Part shown: piece after piece, positions 1-5,918 of the stretch
How positions within the stretch are numbered: position 1 is the first letter of the stretch
Layout of the letters: every line of letters starts with the position of its first letter
NCBI GenBank assembly: GCA_937872185.1
Contig: CALMQN010000072.1
Coordinates: 1-6,376, forward strand
Origin: an uncultured bacterium
GTDB lineage: Bacteria > Patescibacteriota > Saccharimonadia > Saccharimonadales > Saccharimonadaceae
Reading direction: 5' to 3'
DNA: 6,376 bases
Notes under the pieces: model-generated
Told to the model about the DNA's origin: nothing
The model's input: the letters and a program-made list of their open reading frames with translations, nothing else
Database searches by the model: none
Made by a program: the position numbers and the translations under genes

Positions 1-1
1 G

Positions 2-1021
2 GATAGCCTCAATATAAAAGCCAAGTCCGAGGCAAGTATGGAGCGGTATGTGTTTGCCGAAAGTAAGACTGGTGTTCCGTGGCAAGCAATCGCAGCGCTC
101 CATTATCGTGAGTCTGGTATGGATACGACAAAAAGTCTGTTCGGAGAAGCCCTGGGAAGCGGCACAAACGCCGATGGGCAAGATGTGGTGGCTGATCCCA
201 ACCAAGATGCGCTAAACGCAACCGAGTTTATGATAAAGGTAGCGCAGTCTGTATATGGCATCAACCCGTCAGTATCGCCCGAGAAGTTATCGATCGAGCA
301 GTGGGGTCAGGCAATGCTCGCGTTCCACGGCGGGTTCTTGTACAGCCAAAACGGCAAGACCTATGACCAATCAACCTATGTCATGAACGGCTTTGATGAC
401 AGGCATCTAAACATGAGGTGGCTGAGCGGCGAGGTAAACACTGACGAGGCGGCAGCTGGCGGGGCAGTTGATAGCAACAAGGCAGGGACACTTGCTGTCA
501 TGGCATACCTTGGTGGCGTAAAAATAGAATCCGACTGTACGGGATCTGGAGCTGTTGCGGGTGACATTGTTCAGACCGCACTTAACTACGCAAACGACGT
601 ACCGGCTGCTGATGGCGAGACAGATCCGGCCCTGGCAAAGAAAATATATCTTGAAGCAATGCCGCAATTTAACGGATCAAGTGGTGATACATCGTATGTC
701 GTCACTGATTGTGGCCGTTTTGTATCAACCGTATATCATGCCTCTGGTGCGGACACCGATTTTCCGGCTGTTGGCGTCGGGTCAATGATTACATACATGG
801 ACGGATCAGCTAAGTATAAGGCCTTGGGTGCGATCCAATTTGCCGACCTAAAACCCGGAGACATACTTGCCACACCGGGACACATCATCTTGTTTACTGG
901 CGAGAACGGTGACTATGCGGCAGCAGATGCATCGCTTAACCAGCGTGTGCCAAGTGTTCGCAAGCCAGGAAGCCCAATGAGCATGCTAAGTGATGGAGCG
1001 TTGGTATGGCGCCTCAAATAA
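2..1021 (+). CDS. Probable bifunctional peptidoglycan hydrolase (lysozyme-like + NlpC/P60-like), 5'-truncated by window edge
   Basis: The frame is open to the left edge, so the true start is probably outside the window. The first internal ATG is at 38 (327 residues from there), with a possible GAGG 5 bp before it. A protein starting there would have no signal peptide, which a wall hydrolase should have. Residues below count from that Met. The N-terminal part has a lysozyme/transglycosylase-like helix, VPWQAIAALHYRES (13-26), with E25 as candidate catalytic acid. The C-terminal part looks like an NlpC/P60 cysteine peptidase: nucleophile C225 in TDCGRFVS, then LKPGDILATPGH with H282, then an ADASLNQRVPSV segment that may supply the third polar residue (D297 is my guess). 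NlpC/P60 enzymes cleave peptide stems of peptidoglycan. The role here is probably wall remodelling or attack on another cell's wall. It overlaps the downstream membrane-protein gene. I am confident of the peptidase half and less so of the lysozyme-like half. Confidence 0.72.
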   Translation, partial: DSLNIKAKSEASMERYVFAESKTGVPWQAIAALHYRESGMDTTKSLFGEALGSGTNADGQDVVADPNQDALNATEFMIKVAQSVYGINPSVSPEKLSIEQWGQAMLAFHGGFLYSQNGKTYDQSTYVMNGFDDRHLNMRWLSGEVNTDEAAAGGAVDSNKAGTLAVMAYLGGVKIESDCTGSGAVAGDIVQTALNYANDVPAADGETDPALAKKIYLEAMPQFNGSSGDTSYVVTDCGRFVSTVYHASGADTDFPAVGVGSMITYMDGSAKYKALGAIQFADLKPGDILATPGHIILFTGENGDYAAADASLNQRVPSVRKPGSPMSMLSDGALVWRLK

Positions 1022-1653
1022 CCGCTCTTGGAAAACGGCCGCTACTGCTTTTCGGCGCCATTGTCATGCTTCTTTTAGTGATTGGCGTCATTATTTATGC
1101 GATATCAAACCCACCGCGACCATCGACAGGCATCGAATTTATTGTTGTACCAGACGAGATATCGGTGACGGCAGGCGATCGATCTTTCAACGTTAGTTAT
1201 GAGTCAACCATCGCTTTTTCGGCGGGTACGTATAACCTCACCTTAAAAAAAGAGGGGTTTGAGACAATCACACAAAGTGTAGAGGTTATAGACAAGCAGG
1301 TTACATCCATTTATGTCGGCTTAAAGCCGTTGTCAGATGCGGCAAAAGAACTGCTTTCATCAAGCATTATGCAGGCTCGTCTGGAAAGAATTGGGGGACA
1401 CCGTGTTCTTCAGGTAGAAAAGGCTATCGAAGAAAACTATTCATTTGTTAATAAACTACCTATCACCAAAAAGTATTTCACCATCAACCCCTGTAATCTT
1501 GTTGCCGAAGGCGAAAAAATAGTCGCCATATGTATTATTCTTGCAATCAATAATGACACGTACAGGGCGCAGGCATTAAAGGCTCTGGCCGATGAGGGCA
1601 TTGATGCCACAAAATGGGTTGTTCATTTTGAAGATCCGGCCAAATCCGATTAG
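1006..1653 (+). CDS. Single-pass membrane protein with PEGA domain
   Basis: This 215-residue protein has a short basic N-terminus (residues 1-11), one strong membrane helix at about 12-33, then an extracytoplasmic region. Residues about 43-108 read as a PEGA-type beta domain: a GIEFIVVPDEISV strand, an AGTYNLTLKKEGFET turn, and strands ending SIYVGLKP. PEGA domains are often found in surface proteins and are thought to support binding or display at the envelope. Residues 110-215 form a mixed alpha/beta tail with one Cys (C163) that I cannot assign to a named family. The ATG lies inside the hydrolase gene (16-bp overlap) and is preceded by GGAG at 995-998 with 7 bp spacing, so the two proteins are probably co-expressed and translationally coupled. 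It may anchor or position the hydrolase, but that is inference from context. The stop codon is 3 bp from the end of the convergent recF. Confidence 0.78.
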   Translation: MAPQITALGKRPLLLFGAIVMLLLVIGVIIYAISNPPRPSTGIEFIVVPDEISVTAGDRSFNVSYESTIAFSAGTYNLTLKKEGFETITQSVEVIDKQVTSIYVGLKPLSDAAKELLSSSIMQARLERIGGHRVLQVEKAIEENYSFVNKLPITKKYFTINPCNLVAEGEKIVAICIILAINNDTYRAQALKALADEGIDATKWVVHFEDPAKSD

Positions 1654-1656
1654 CAC

Positions 1657-2700
1657 CTAAAGTTTTATATGTTTGTATTTTTTATTATTTGATAACACGT
1701 GAGTGCTGGTAATGACAATTTGATGCTCTCGGACACGGTCGCTCAGTGCTTTTTGGCGTGATTCGTCCAGTTCGGAGAACACGTCGTCCAGCAATATGAT
1801 TGGTTTAATATTAGTAATTTGCTCGATAATCGCCACTTCCAAAAACTTCAGCGCTAATACGATCGTTCTGACCTCACCACGGGATGCGCCTGATAGGGCC
1901 GGGGTGTTATTAAAATGAAATATGACGTCGTGGCGGTGCGGGCCAACACTGGTGCTGCCAAACTGGCGGTCGCGGTCGGTGTGGTGGTGTAGTTCACTTA
2001 GCAGCTTTTGCTTTACGTCACCAATCGATGTGTGTGAATAGTGCACCGAAACGGTGTCGCCGCCGCCTGCGATGTCGTCATACGCTGCATTCAATTTGCT
2101 ATTAATCTGTTCAATAAACAGTGTTCGTTGCTCAATGATATAGGCGCCGTATTCGCTTAGAGCAATATTCCACACAAACAGCTCGTCGTGGTTGGTAAAC
2201 GGTTTTTTCAGCAAGTTGTTGCGTTGTTTGAGTGCCCGCTCGTATTTATGAAGTGTTGTTGCGTAACTGGGGTCAAGCTGACTAATAAAACGGTCAATAA
2301 ATTGACGCCTACGGGCAGGGGATCCGTTTAATAAACGCAGATCATCTGGGTCAAACAGCACGATTGGGTGTTTGTTTTTTGGCATTAATCGATACGACGT
2401 TTTGTCGTCGACGACAAACTGCTTCCTGCCAGCCGGCCGTTCTGGTTCAAACTTGGCAGTTCGTTTAGCGCCGTCATCAAATAACACATCAATCCGCCAC
2501 CACGGGCTGTCTTTGCGGAGTAACTCGCTGTCACTGCCTTTAAACGAGCTGCCTTGCAGAGCAACATATATTGCTTCAATCAGCGATGTTTTACCACTGC
2601 CGTTTTTCCCAGTAAGCACTGTCACTGTTGGTGAAAGATCAGTTGTAAAGCTATCGTGTGAACGAATGTTTTGGACTGATAGTTTTTTCACCACCGCCAT
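1657..2700 (-). CDS. recF: DNA replication/repair protein RecF (SMC-like ATPase)
   Basis: This 347-residue RecF is slightly shorter than the usual 360-370. RecF binds gapped DNA and, with RecO and RecR, helps load RecA at stalled forks. The N-terminus has the typical LSVQNIRSHDS opening and a Walker A motif GKNGSGKT (31-38). The middle carries the family segment PIVLFDPDDLRLLNGSPARRR (112-132). The C-terminal half has GPHRHD (253-258), an ABC signature in the form LSGASRGEVRT (269-279), and Walker B IILLDDVFSELD (301-312). All ATPase motifs are present, so it should be active. The ATG at 2700 is chosen because AGGA (2708-2711 on this strand) precedes it by 7 bp. That Shine-Dalgarno overlaps the dnaN stop codon, and only 9 bp separate the two genes, indicating translational coupling to dnaN. 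No terminator is visible at its 3' end before the convergent operon. Confidence 0.97.
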   Translation of the reverse strand: MAVVKKLSVQNIRSHDSFTTDLSPTVTVLTGKNGSGKTSLIEAIYVALQGSSFKGSDSELLRKDSPWWRIDVLFDDGAKRTAKFEPERPAGRKQFVVDDKTSYRLMPKNKHPIVLFDPDDLRLLNGSPARRRQFIDRFISQLDPSYATTLHKYERALKQRNNLLKKPFTNHDELFVWNIALSEYGAYIIEQRTLFIEQINSKLNAAYDDIAGGGDTVSVHYSHTSIGDVKQKLLSELHHHTDRDRQFGSTSVGPHRHDVIFHFNNTPALSGASRGEVRTIVLALKFLEVAIIEQITNIKPIILLDDVFSELDESRQKALSDRVREHQIVITSTHVLSNNKKYKHIKL

Positions 2701-2707
2701 TGTTTGG

Positions 2708-2711
2708 TCCT
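2708..2711 (-). promoter_or_regulatory. recF ribosome binding site overlapping dnaN stop
   Basis: On the minus strand the dnaN stop TAG runs directly into GA, making TAGGA. The AGGA is a Shine-Dalgarno 7 bp before the recF ATG. Ribosomes ending dnaN translation would therefore stop on the recF initiation site, which fits coupled, stepped-down expression of recF. Confidence 0.7.
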
Positions 2712-3810
2712 AGCTTTTAAGGGGCATGATTATGTGGAAATAGTTGGTGTCTTTGTCGGTTGAAGCAATAACACAGGGTGCTAATTTGCCACTAAAACTA
2801 AAGGTGACTTCTTCGCCTTCGATGACCGACAGCGCTTCAGTAAGATAGCGGCTGTTAAGCGTTACTTGTCCGTCGCCGGCAACGACAGCCAGTGCCTCAG
2901 AGGTGTTTTCGCCAAGTTGTGAAGCAATCGAGTGGAGTGAAAGGGTCTTCTTTTCCTCATCGGCGGTCAGGGTGACGCTACCGCCTGATTCGCGGGCAAA
3001 CAAACCGGCAATCTTGGTGACGCGAATAAAGTCAGCTTTAGGAATTGTGACTACTGTATCTGATTTTTTTGGTACCAATTGGCGATAATCGGGGAAGTTA
3101 CCGTCAATCAGCCGACTAATAATTTCGGCATCGTTAATCCTAAAGCGCACTTGGGTTTCGTCAAACAAGATATCAACCTCTTCACCGTCATCGGTAATGG
3201 TACGTAATACTTCTTGAAGTGTCTGCGTGGGAATAATTGCTGATACTTCACTGGTCGTTGGCACGAGTGTACGCTCGGCCAAACGATACCCGTCGGTTGC
3301 GGCCAGTACCAATTGACCTTCGTGTGAGTGCCAGTACACACCGGTTAGTACCGGTCGGGTCGAGTCATTGCTGGCAGTAATGATCGTTTGTGATACAGCA
3401 AGTTTGAAATCTTCTGTTTTAACACTGTATTGAATCGATGCATTTTCATTAATGGTCGGCAGTTCTGGAAAATCATCGGCGATCACACCGTTGATAATTG
3501 ACGAATAACGACCACTTTTGATGTGAAGGTTGTCATTTACTACTTTCAGATCAACTGATTCTTTTGGAAGGCTTGAAATAAATTCCGATACTAGTCGGGC
3601 GGGGATTGTGATTGCACCAGGTTTTGCTACCTTTGCACCAATATATTGCGTGGTTGCAATCTCTAGGTTTGTTGCAGCAACTAGTAAGCGGTTGTTGTCT
3701 GTGCGAAGCAAGATATTACCCAGGATAGGCAGCTGTGTCTTTGTACTAGCAACTCGACCAACAGCTGTTAGCGCGCGGGCGAGGTTTTCTTGAGTGACGG
3801 TGAGTTCCAT
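2710..3810 (-). CDS. dnaN: DNA polymerase III subunit beta (sliding clamp)
   Basis: This 366-residue protein has the normal beta-clamp length and three-domain build. The clamp dimer encircles DNA and tethers polymerase III and other partners through its hydrophobic pocket. Visible family marks are the N-terminal MELTVTQENLARAL, QLPILGNILL (26-35), the domain 2 ATDGYRLA (171-178), and the linker-region SRLIDGNFPDYRQLVP (232-247). The C-terminus YFHIIMPLKS is the equivalent of the usual MPMRL-like end and lines the partner-binding pocket; the final residues differ slightly from the common form. The start is supported by AAAGG 8 bp before the ATG. It follows dnaA across a 278-bp spacer containing origin-like elements and leads into recF after 9 bp. 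An origin module just upstream means initiator binding could also affect dnaN transcription. Confidence 0.98.
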   Translation of the reverse strand: MELTVTQENLARALTAVGRVASTKTQLPILGNILLRTDNNRLLVAATNLEIATTQYIGAKVAKPGAITIPARLVSEFISSLPKESVDLKVVNDNLHIKSGRYSSIINGVIADDFPELPTINENASIQYSVKTEDFKLAVSQTIITASNDSTRPVLTGVYWHSHEGQLVLAATDGYRLAERTLVPTTSEVSAIIPTQTLQEVLRTITDDGEEVDILFDETQVRFRINDAEIISRLIDGNFPDYRQLVPKKSDTVVTIPKADFIRVTKIAGLFARESGGSVTLTADEEKKTLSLHSIASQLGENTSEALAVVAGDGQVTLNSRYLTEALSVIEGEEVTFSFSGKLAPCVIASTDKDTNYFHIIMPLKS

Positions 3811-3847
3811 GTGTATTACCTTTCTTTCAGATTTTCTTTATTGGTTC
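3811..3847. other. AT-rich candidate duplex-unwinding element beside dnaN
   Basis: These 37 bp between the trinucleotide run and the dnaN start codon contain 11 G/C by my count (about 30%), clearly lower than the flanking genes. The dnaN Shine-Dalgarno lies inside. In B. subtilis the strands open in the equivalent place, between the DnaA-trio and dnaN. Function here is inferred from position and composition only. Confidence 0.4.
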
Positions 3848-3922
3848 TAATAATAGGGGCTGTGGATTGTGGGTATAAGTGGCCGATAACAGATAGAAAA
3901 GTCGATTAAATGATGTGGACAA
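3848..3922 (-). other. Candidate oriC basal unwinding module (DnaA boxes, GC cluster, DnaA-trio-like run)
   Basis: Read on the minus strand, toward dnaN, the order is as follows. A DnaA box TTGTCCACA (3914-3922) has one mismatch to TTATCCACA. Two overlapping degenerate boxes follow, ATACCCACA (3868-3876) and CAATCCACA (3861-3869), each with two mismatches. Then comes a GCCC cluster (3857-3860) and CTA-TTA-TTA (3848-3856). In B. subtilis, tandem DnaA boxes, a GC-rich cluster and CTA-type DnaA-trios sit in this order in the dnaA-dnaN spacer, and DnaA extends from the boxes onto the trios to melt DNA. The two proximal boxes are weak and their CCACA cores are 7 bp apart, so the match is one of layout more than exact sequence. 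Confidence 0.5.
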
Positions 3923-4088
3923 GGCTTGGGTAAATCTGGGGGTGTTTTGGAGGATAAGTGACAGTTGTCCGACTACGAAGTCATGGGTGATAGACGGAAG
4001 CGAGTGAATGGGGGACAAAACACCACTGGTTGTACCATGGCCCATCCGCTGGCTGTACACATTTTTTACCCAGGTGGTTGATAGGGTA

Positions 4089-5468
4089 TTACGCATATAA
4101 CTTCTCCCGTATTGATGCGACTTGTTCGCGGATTAGAAAATCTAACTTGATAGCCTTTTCGATCTTTTCAACAGAGTGAATGGCGGTCGTGTGATCTTTA
4201 CGACCCAGTTCACCAGCGATCTTAGGAAAACTGAGGTGTAACTCGCTTCGAAGCAGATACATAGCGATCTGGCGTGGGACAACAATATGCTTATCACGCT
4301 TCGCGCTACATACTTCGTCAACCCGCAACTGGAAATGTTTAGCCGTCCGCTCAATAATTTGTTTACTGGTGATGTGTTGTGGGCGTGAATGACGAACATT
4401 ACCCAGCAATCCTTCGGCAGTCGAAACATCTGGCGCAACACCACGCATTTCAGCATATGCCAGCAACTGGTTCAATGCACCCTCAAGTTCACGAATATTG
4501 GTTTTGATATTGGTTGCCAGATATTCCACGGTGTCTTGGCCCAGTTCTATACCAGATAGTGCTGCTTTGGCGGTTAAAATGGCACAACGCGTTTCAAAAT
4601 CAGGCATCTGTACATCGATGGTCATACCCATTTCAAAACGGCTGCGTAGACGCTCGGTTAGCGTAGGAATACTTTTTGGAGGTTTATCGCTACTAATAAT
4701 AATTTGTTTATTGTTTTGGTGCAGGTGATTAAAGGTATGGAAAAATTCTTCCTGAGTTTTCTCTTTACCGGCAATAAACTGCATGTCGTCAACGATCAGT
4801 ACGTCAACGTTACGGTATTTGTCAGAAAAGCCCTTTTTCTTAAACCGAACGTAGTCAAGGAACTCATTTACGAACGTTTCGCTACTGATATACAGCACGC
4901 GTGTCCCCGGCTGTGATTTGATAATTTCATTTCCAATTGCCTGCATCAAGTGGGTCTTACCTAACCCGACACCACCATAAAGATAGATGGGATTGTATTT
5001 AATACCTGGATTTTCAGCGACGGCCTGCGATGCGGTATACGCTAGGTCATTGCTTGATCCAACAATAAAGTTATCAAAGGTATAACGGGGGTTTAAGCCA
5101 CCGGCGCCAACAAGCGGCGCGTTTTGTGTATAGGTACTGCCGGCACCAGAAGAGGGCAGTAGGCTGTCGGCAGTTTGGTTTGCCTCAGAAACAGTGGTTT
5201 CACGGTTAATGCGTGTTTTTTTGCCGGTTGTGGTGATGGTATAGGTAATGTGTTTAGGGGTAATGCCGTTTTTGGCGAGAACACCTTTGATCTGGTCGTT
5301 AAACTTCACTTCGAATTGCTTCTTGGCAAAAATATTGGGAACGGCAATCACGACACCTTCGTCGGTCTGGTCGACCAACTCGGTATTTTTAAACCACGTC
5401 GTAAAGGTTGCATGCGATACCGACAACTCGATTTCTCCAAGCACACTTTGCCACAACGCGTGATGCAT
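4089..5468 (-). CDS. dnaA: Chromosomal replication initiator protein DnaA
   Basis: This is a full-length 459-residue DnaA. It binds DnaA boxes at oriC, oligomerises with ATP, melts the origin and loads the helicase. Domain I is at about 1-80 (LWQSVLGEIELSVSHATF; W25 in FTTWF). A short polar, Gly/Ser/Thr-rich linker spans about 85-125. The AAA+ domain begins at NPRYTFDNFIVGSSN (126-140) and has Walker A GGVGLGKT (165-172), Walker B VDVLIVDDMQF (221-231), sensor 1 IIISSDKPP (256-264), the arginine-finger region LTERLRSRFEMG (270-281) and sensor 2 NIRELEGAL (324-332). Domain IV has the DNA-binding signature GRKDHTTAIHSVEKI (422-436). The ATG at 5468 has GGGAG 7 bp upstream. A DnaA box lies over its likely promoter, so autorepression is probable. 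It heads the dnaA-dnaN-recF unit. Confidence 0.99.
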   Translation of the reverse strand: MHHALWQSVLGEIELSVSHATFTTWFKNTELVDQTDEGVVIAVPNIFAKKQFEVKFNDQIKGVLAKNGITPKHITYTITTTGKKTRINRETTVSEANQTADSLLPSSGAGSTYTQNAPLVGAGGLNPRYTFDNFIVGSSNDLAYTASQAVAENPGIKYNPIYLYGGVGLGKTHLMQAIGNEIIKSQPGTRVLYISSETFVNEFLDYVRFKKKGFSDKYRNVDVLIVDDMQFIAGKEKTQEEFFHTFNHLHQNNKQIIISSDKPPKSIPTLTERLRSRFEMGMTIDVQMPDFETRCAILTAKAALSGIELGQDTVEYLATNIKTNIRELEGALNQLLAYAEMRGVAPDVSTAEGLLGNVRHSRPQHITSKQIIERTAKHFQLRVDEVCSAKRDKHIVVPRQIAMYLLRSELHLSFPKIAGELGRKDHTTAIHSVEKIEKAIKLDFLIREQVASIREKLYA

Positions 5469-5505
5469 ATGTTAACTCCCTTAAAACTTCACTAATGTAT
5501 CTATA

Positions 5506-5511
5506 ACTATA
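5506..5511 (-). promoter_or_regulatory. Possible dnaA promoter -10
   Basis: The minus strand reads TATAGT (one mismatch to TATAAT), giving an expected start near 5499 and a leader of about 31 nt carrying the dnaA Shine-Dalgarno. A partial -35 TTGTGG lies 18 bp upstream and overlaps the DnaA box at 5526-5534. If this is the promoter, bound DnaA would block it. The -35 match is poor (3 of 6). Confidence 0.35.
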
Positions 5512-5525
5512 CTACGCACGGATAG

Positions 5526-5639
5526 TTTTCCACAACCACCGAATCAGTGAATAAAGAGAGGGGAGTATAGGGGTACTACTTATGCACAATAACCAACTAC
5601 CTCTGTTAATATGTGGATAAACAACAGTTTTGTGGGGAA
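5526..5639. other. DnaA-box cluster upstream of dnaA (candidate oriC part)
   Basis: Four DnaA-box-like 9-mers lie in 114 bp. TTTTCCACA (5526-5534, +) and TTATGCACA (5580-5588, +) both fit TTWTNCACA. On the minus strand, TTATCCACA (5612-5620) is a perfect consensus box and TTCCCCACA (5631-5639) is weaker, with two mismatches. The two left boxes point right and the two right boxes point left, so the arrays face each other. Position next to dnaA, in a spacer with no credible gene, supports an initiator-binding region. It could serve as an origin sub-region, as dnaA autoregulation, or both. Confidence 0.7.
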
Positions 5640-5725
5640 AAGTTTTATATACCAAACAATTGTTACGGGTAAAATTCAAGCTTTTACTTGCTAAAAAGGG
5701 TTATTTTCGCTAAGATGGATCAGAT
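5640..5725 (+). promoter_or_regulatory. AT-rich stretch with rpmH promoter candidates
   Basis: This stretch between the last DnaA box and rpmH is AT-rich and has no gene. It must hold the rpmH promoter and could also melt during initiation. The best-spaced pair I see is TTGCTA (5688-5693), 17 bp, TAAGAT (5711-5716), each 4 of 6. It would start transcription around 5723, almost at the rpmH ATG. TAAAAT (5670-5675, 5 of 6) is an alternative -10 without a good -35. None is decisive. Confidence 0.3.
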
Positions 5726-5863
5726 ATGCCAAAGCGAACACACCAACCACACACTCGTCACCGCGCCCGTACACACGGTTTCCGTGCTCGTATTGCCACT
5801 AAAGGTGGACGCGCCGTGATGAAGCGACGTCGTCTAAAAGGACGCGCACAACTGACTGTCTAG
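5726..5863 (+). CDS. rpmH: 50S ribosomal protein L34
   Basis: This 45-residue, very basic protein has the L34 signature: MPKRTHQP at the start, [19 protein letters not shown] (13-31) and the KRRRLKGR tail (33-40), ending LTV. L34 is a small late-assembling protein of the large ribosomal subunit that contacts 23S rRNA. Length is normal for the family (44-46). The usual Tyr of KRTYQP is His here. The ATG at 5726 is fixed by the conserved N-terminus; an upstream ATG at 5715 is in another frame. There is only a weak Shine-Dalgarno-like sequence (TAAGATGGATCAG) ahead of it. It opens the conserved rpmH-rnpA-yidC order and is followed at once by a strong terminator, so most transcripts probably carry L34 alone. 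Confidence 0.97.
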   Translation: MPKRTHQPHTRHRARTHGFRARIATKGGRAVMKRRRLKGRAQLTV

Positions 5864-5873
5864 TCACATTGCT

Positions 5874-5899
5874 ATACCGCCCATCAGGGCGGTATTTTT
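5874..5899 (+). terminator. Intrinsic terminator between rpmH and rnpA
   Basis: A perfect 9-bp inverted repeat, ATACCGCCC (5874-5882) and GGGCGGTAT (5887-5895), is separated by the tetraloop ATCA and followed by a T run (5895-5899). This is a standard Rho-independent terminator 10 bp after the rpmH stop. It would keep L34 expression high relative to rnpA, with rnpA relying on read-through or its own promoter. Confidence 0.88.
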
Positions 5900-5905
5900 G
5901 TAAGG

Positions 5906-5911
5906 TATAAT
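5906..5911 (+). promoter_or_regulatory. Consensus -10 for rnpA; leaderless transcript possible
   Basis: TATAAT matches consensus exactly and lies 7 bp before the rnpA ATG, so transcription would begin at about 5918-5919, at the start codon itself. No good -35 exists at 16-18 bp upstream (ATCAGG at 17 bp), because the terminator hairpin occupies that place. Position just after a terminator supports a real promoter; the missing -35 lowers confidence. Confidence 0.45.
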
Positions 5912-5918
5912 AACAACA

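Noticed and set aside
38..40. ATG at 38 as the true start of the hydrolase gene
   Set aside because: The frame is open upstream with protein-like sequence, and a start here would leave the enzyme without a secretion signal. GAGG 5 bp upstream keeps it possible but less likely.
2372..2713. Plus-strand open frame opposite the recF 5' end
   Set aside because: It is antisense to the conserved RecF Walker A region and is best explained as a shadow of recF codon use.
3108..3341. Second minus-strand frame inside dnaN
   Set aside because: It lies wholly within the intact DnaN frame and has no motif or start signal of its own.
4037..4045. Short palindromes ATGGCCCAT / CCATGG in the dnaA-dnaN spacer, considered as terminator or operator
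   Set aside because: The stem is too short and no T run follows on either strand; such short palindromes are expected by chance.
5175..5495. Plus-strand open frames opposite dnaA (including 5175-5495 and 4704-4916)
   Set aside because: They lie antisense within a full-length DnaA whose motifs are intact, and show no recognisable protein features.
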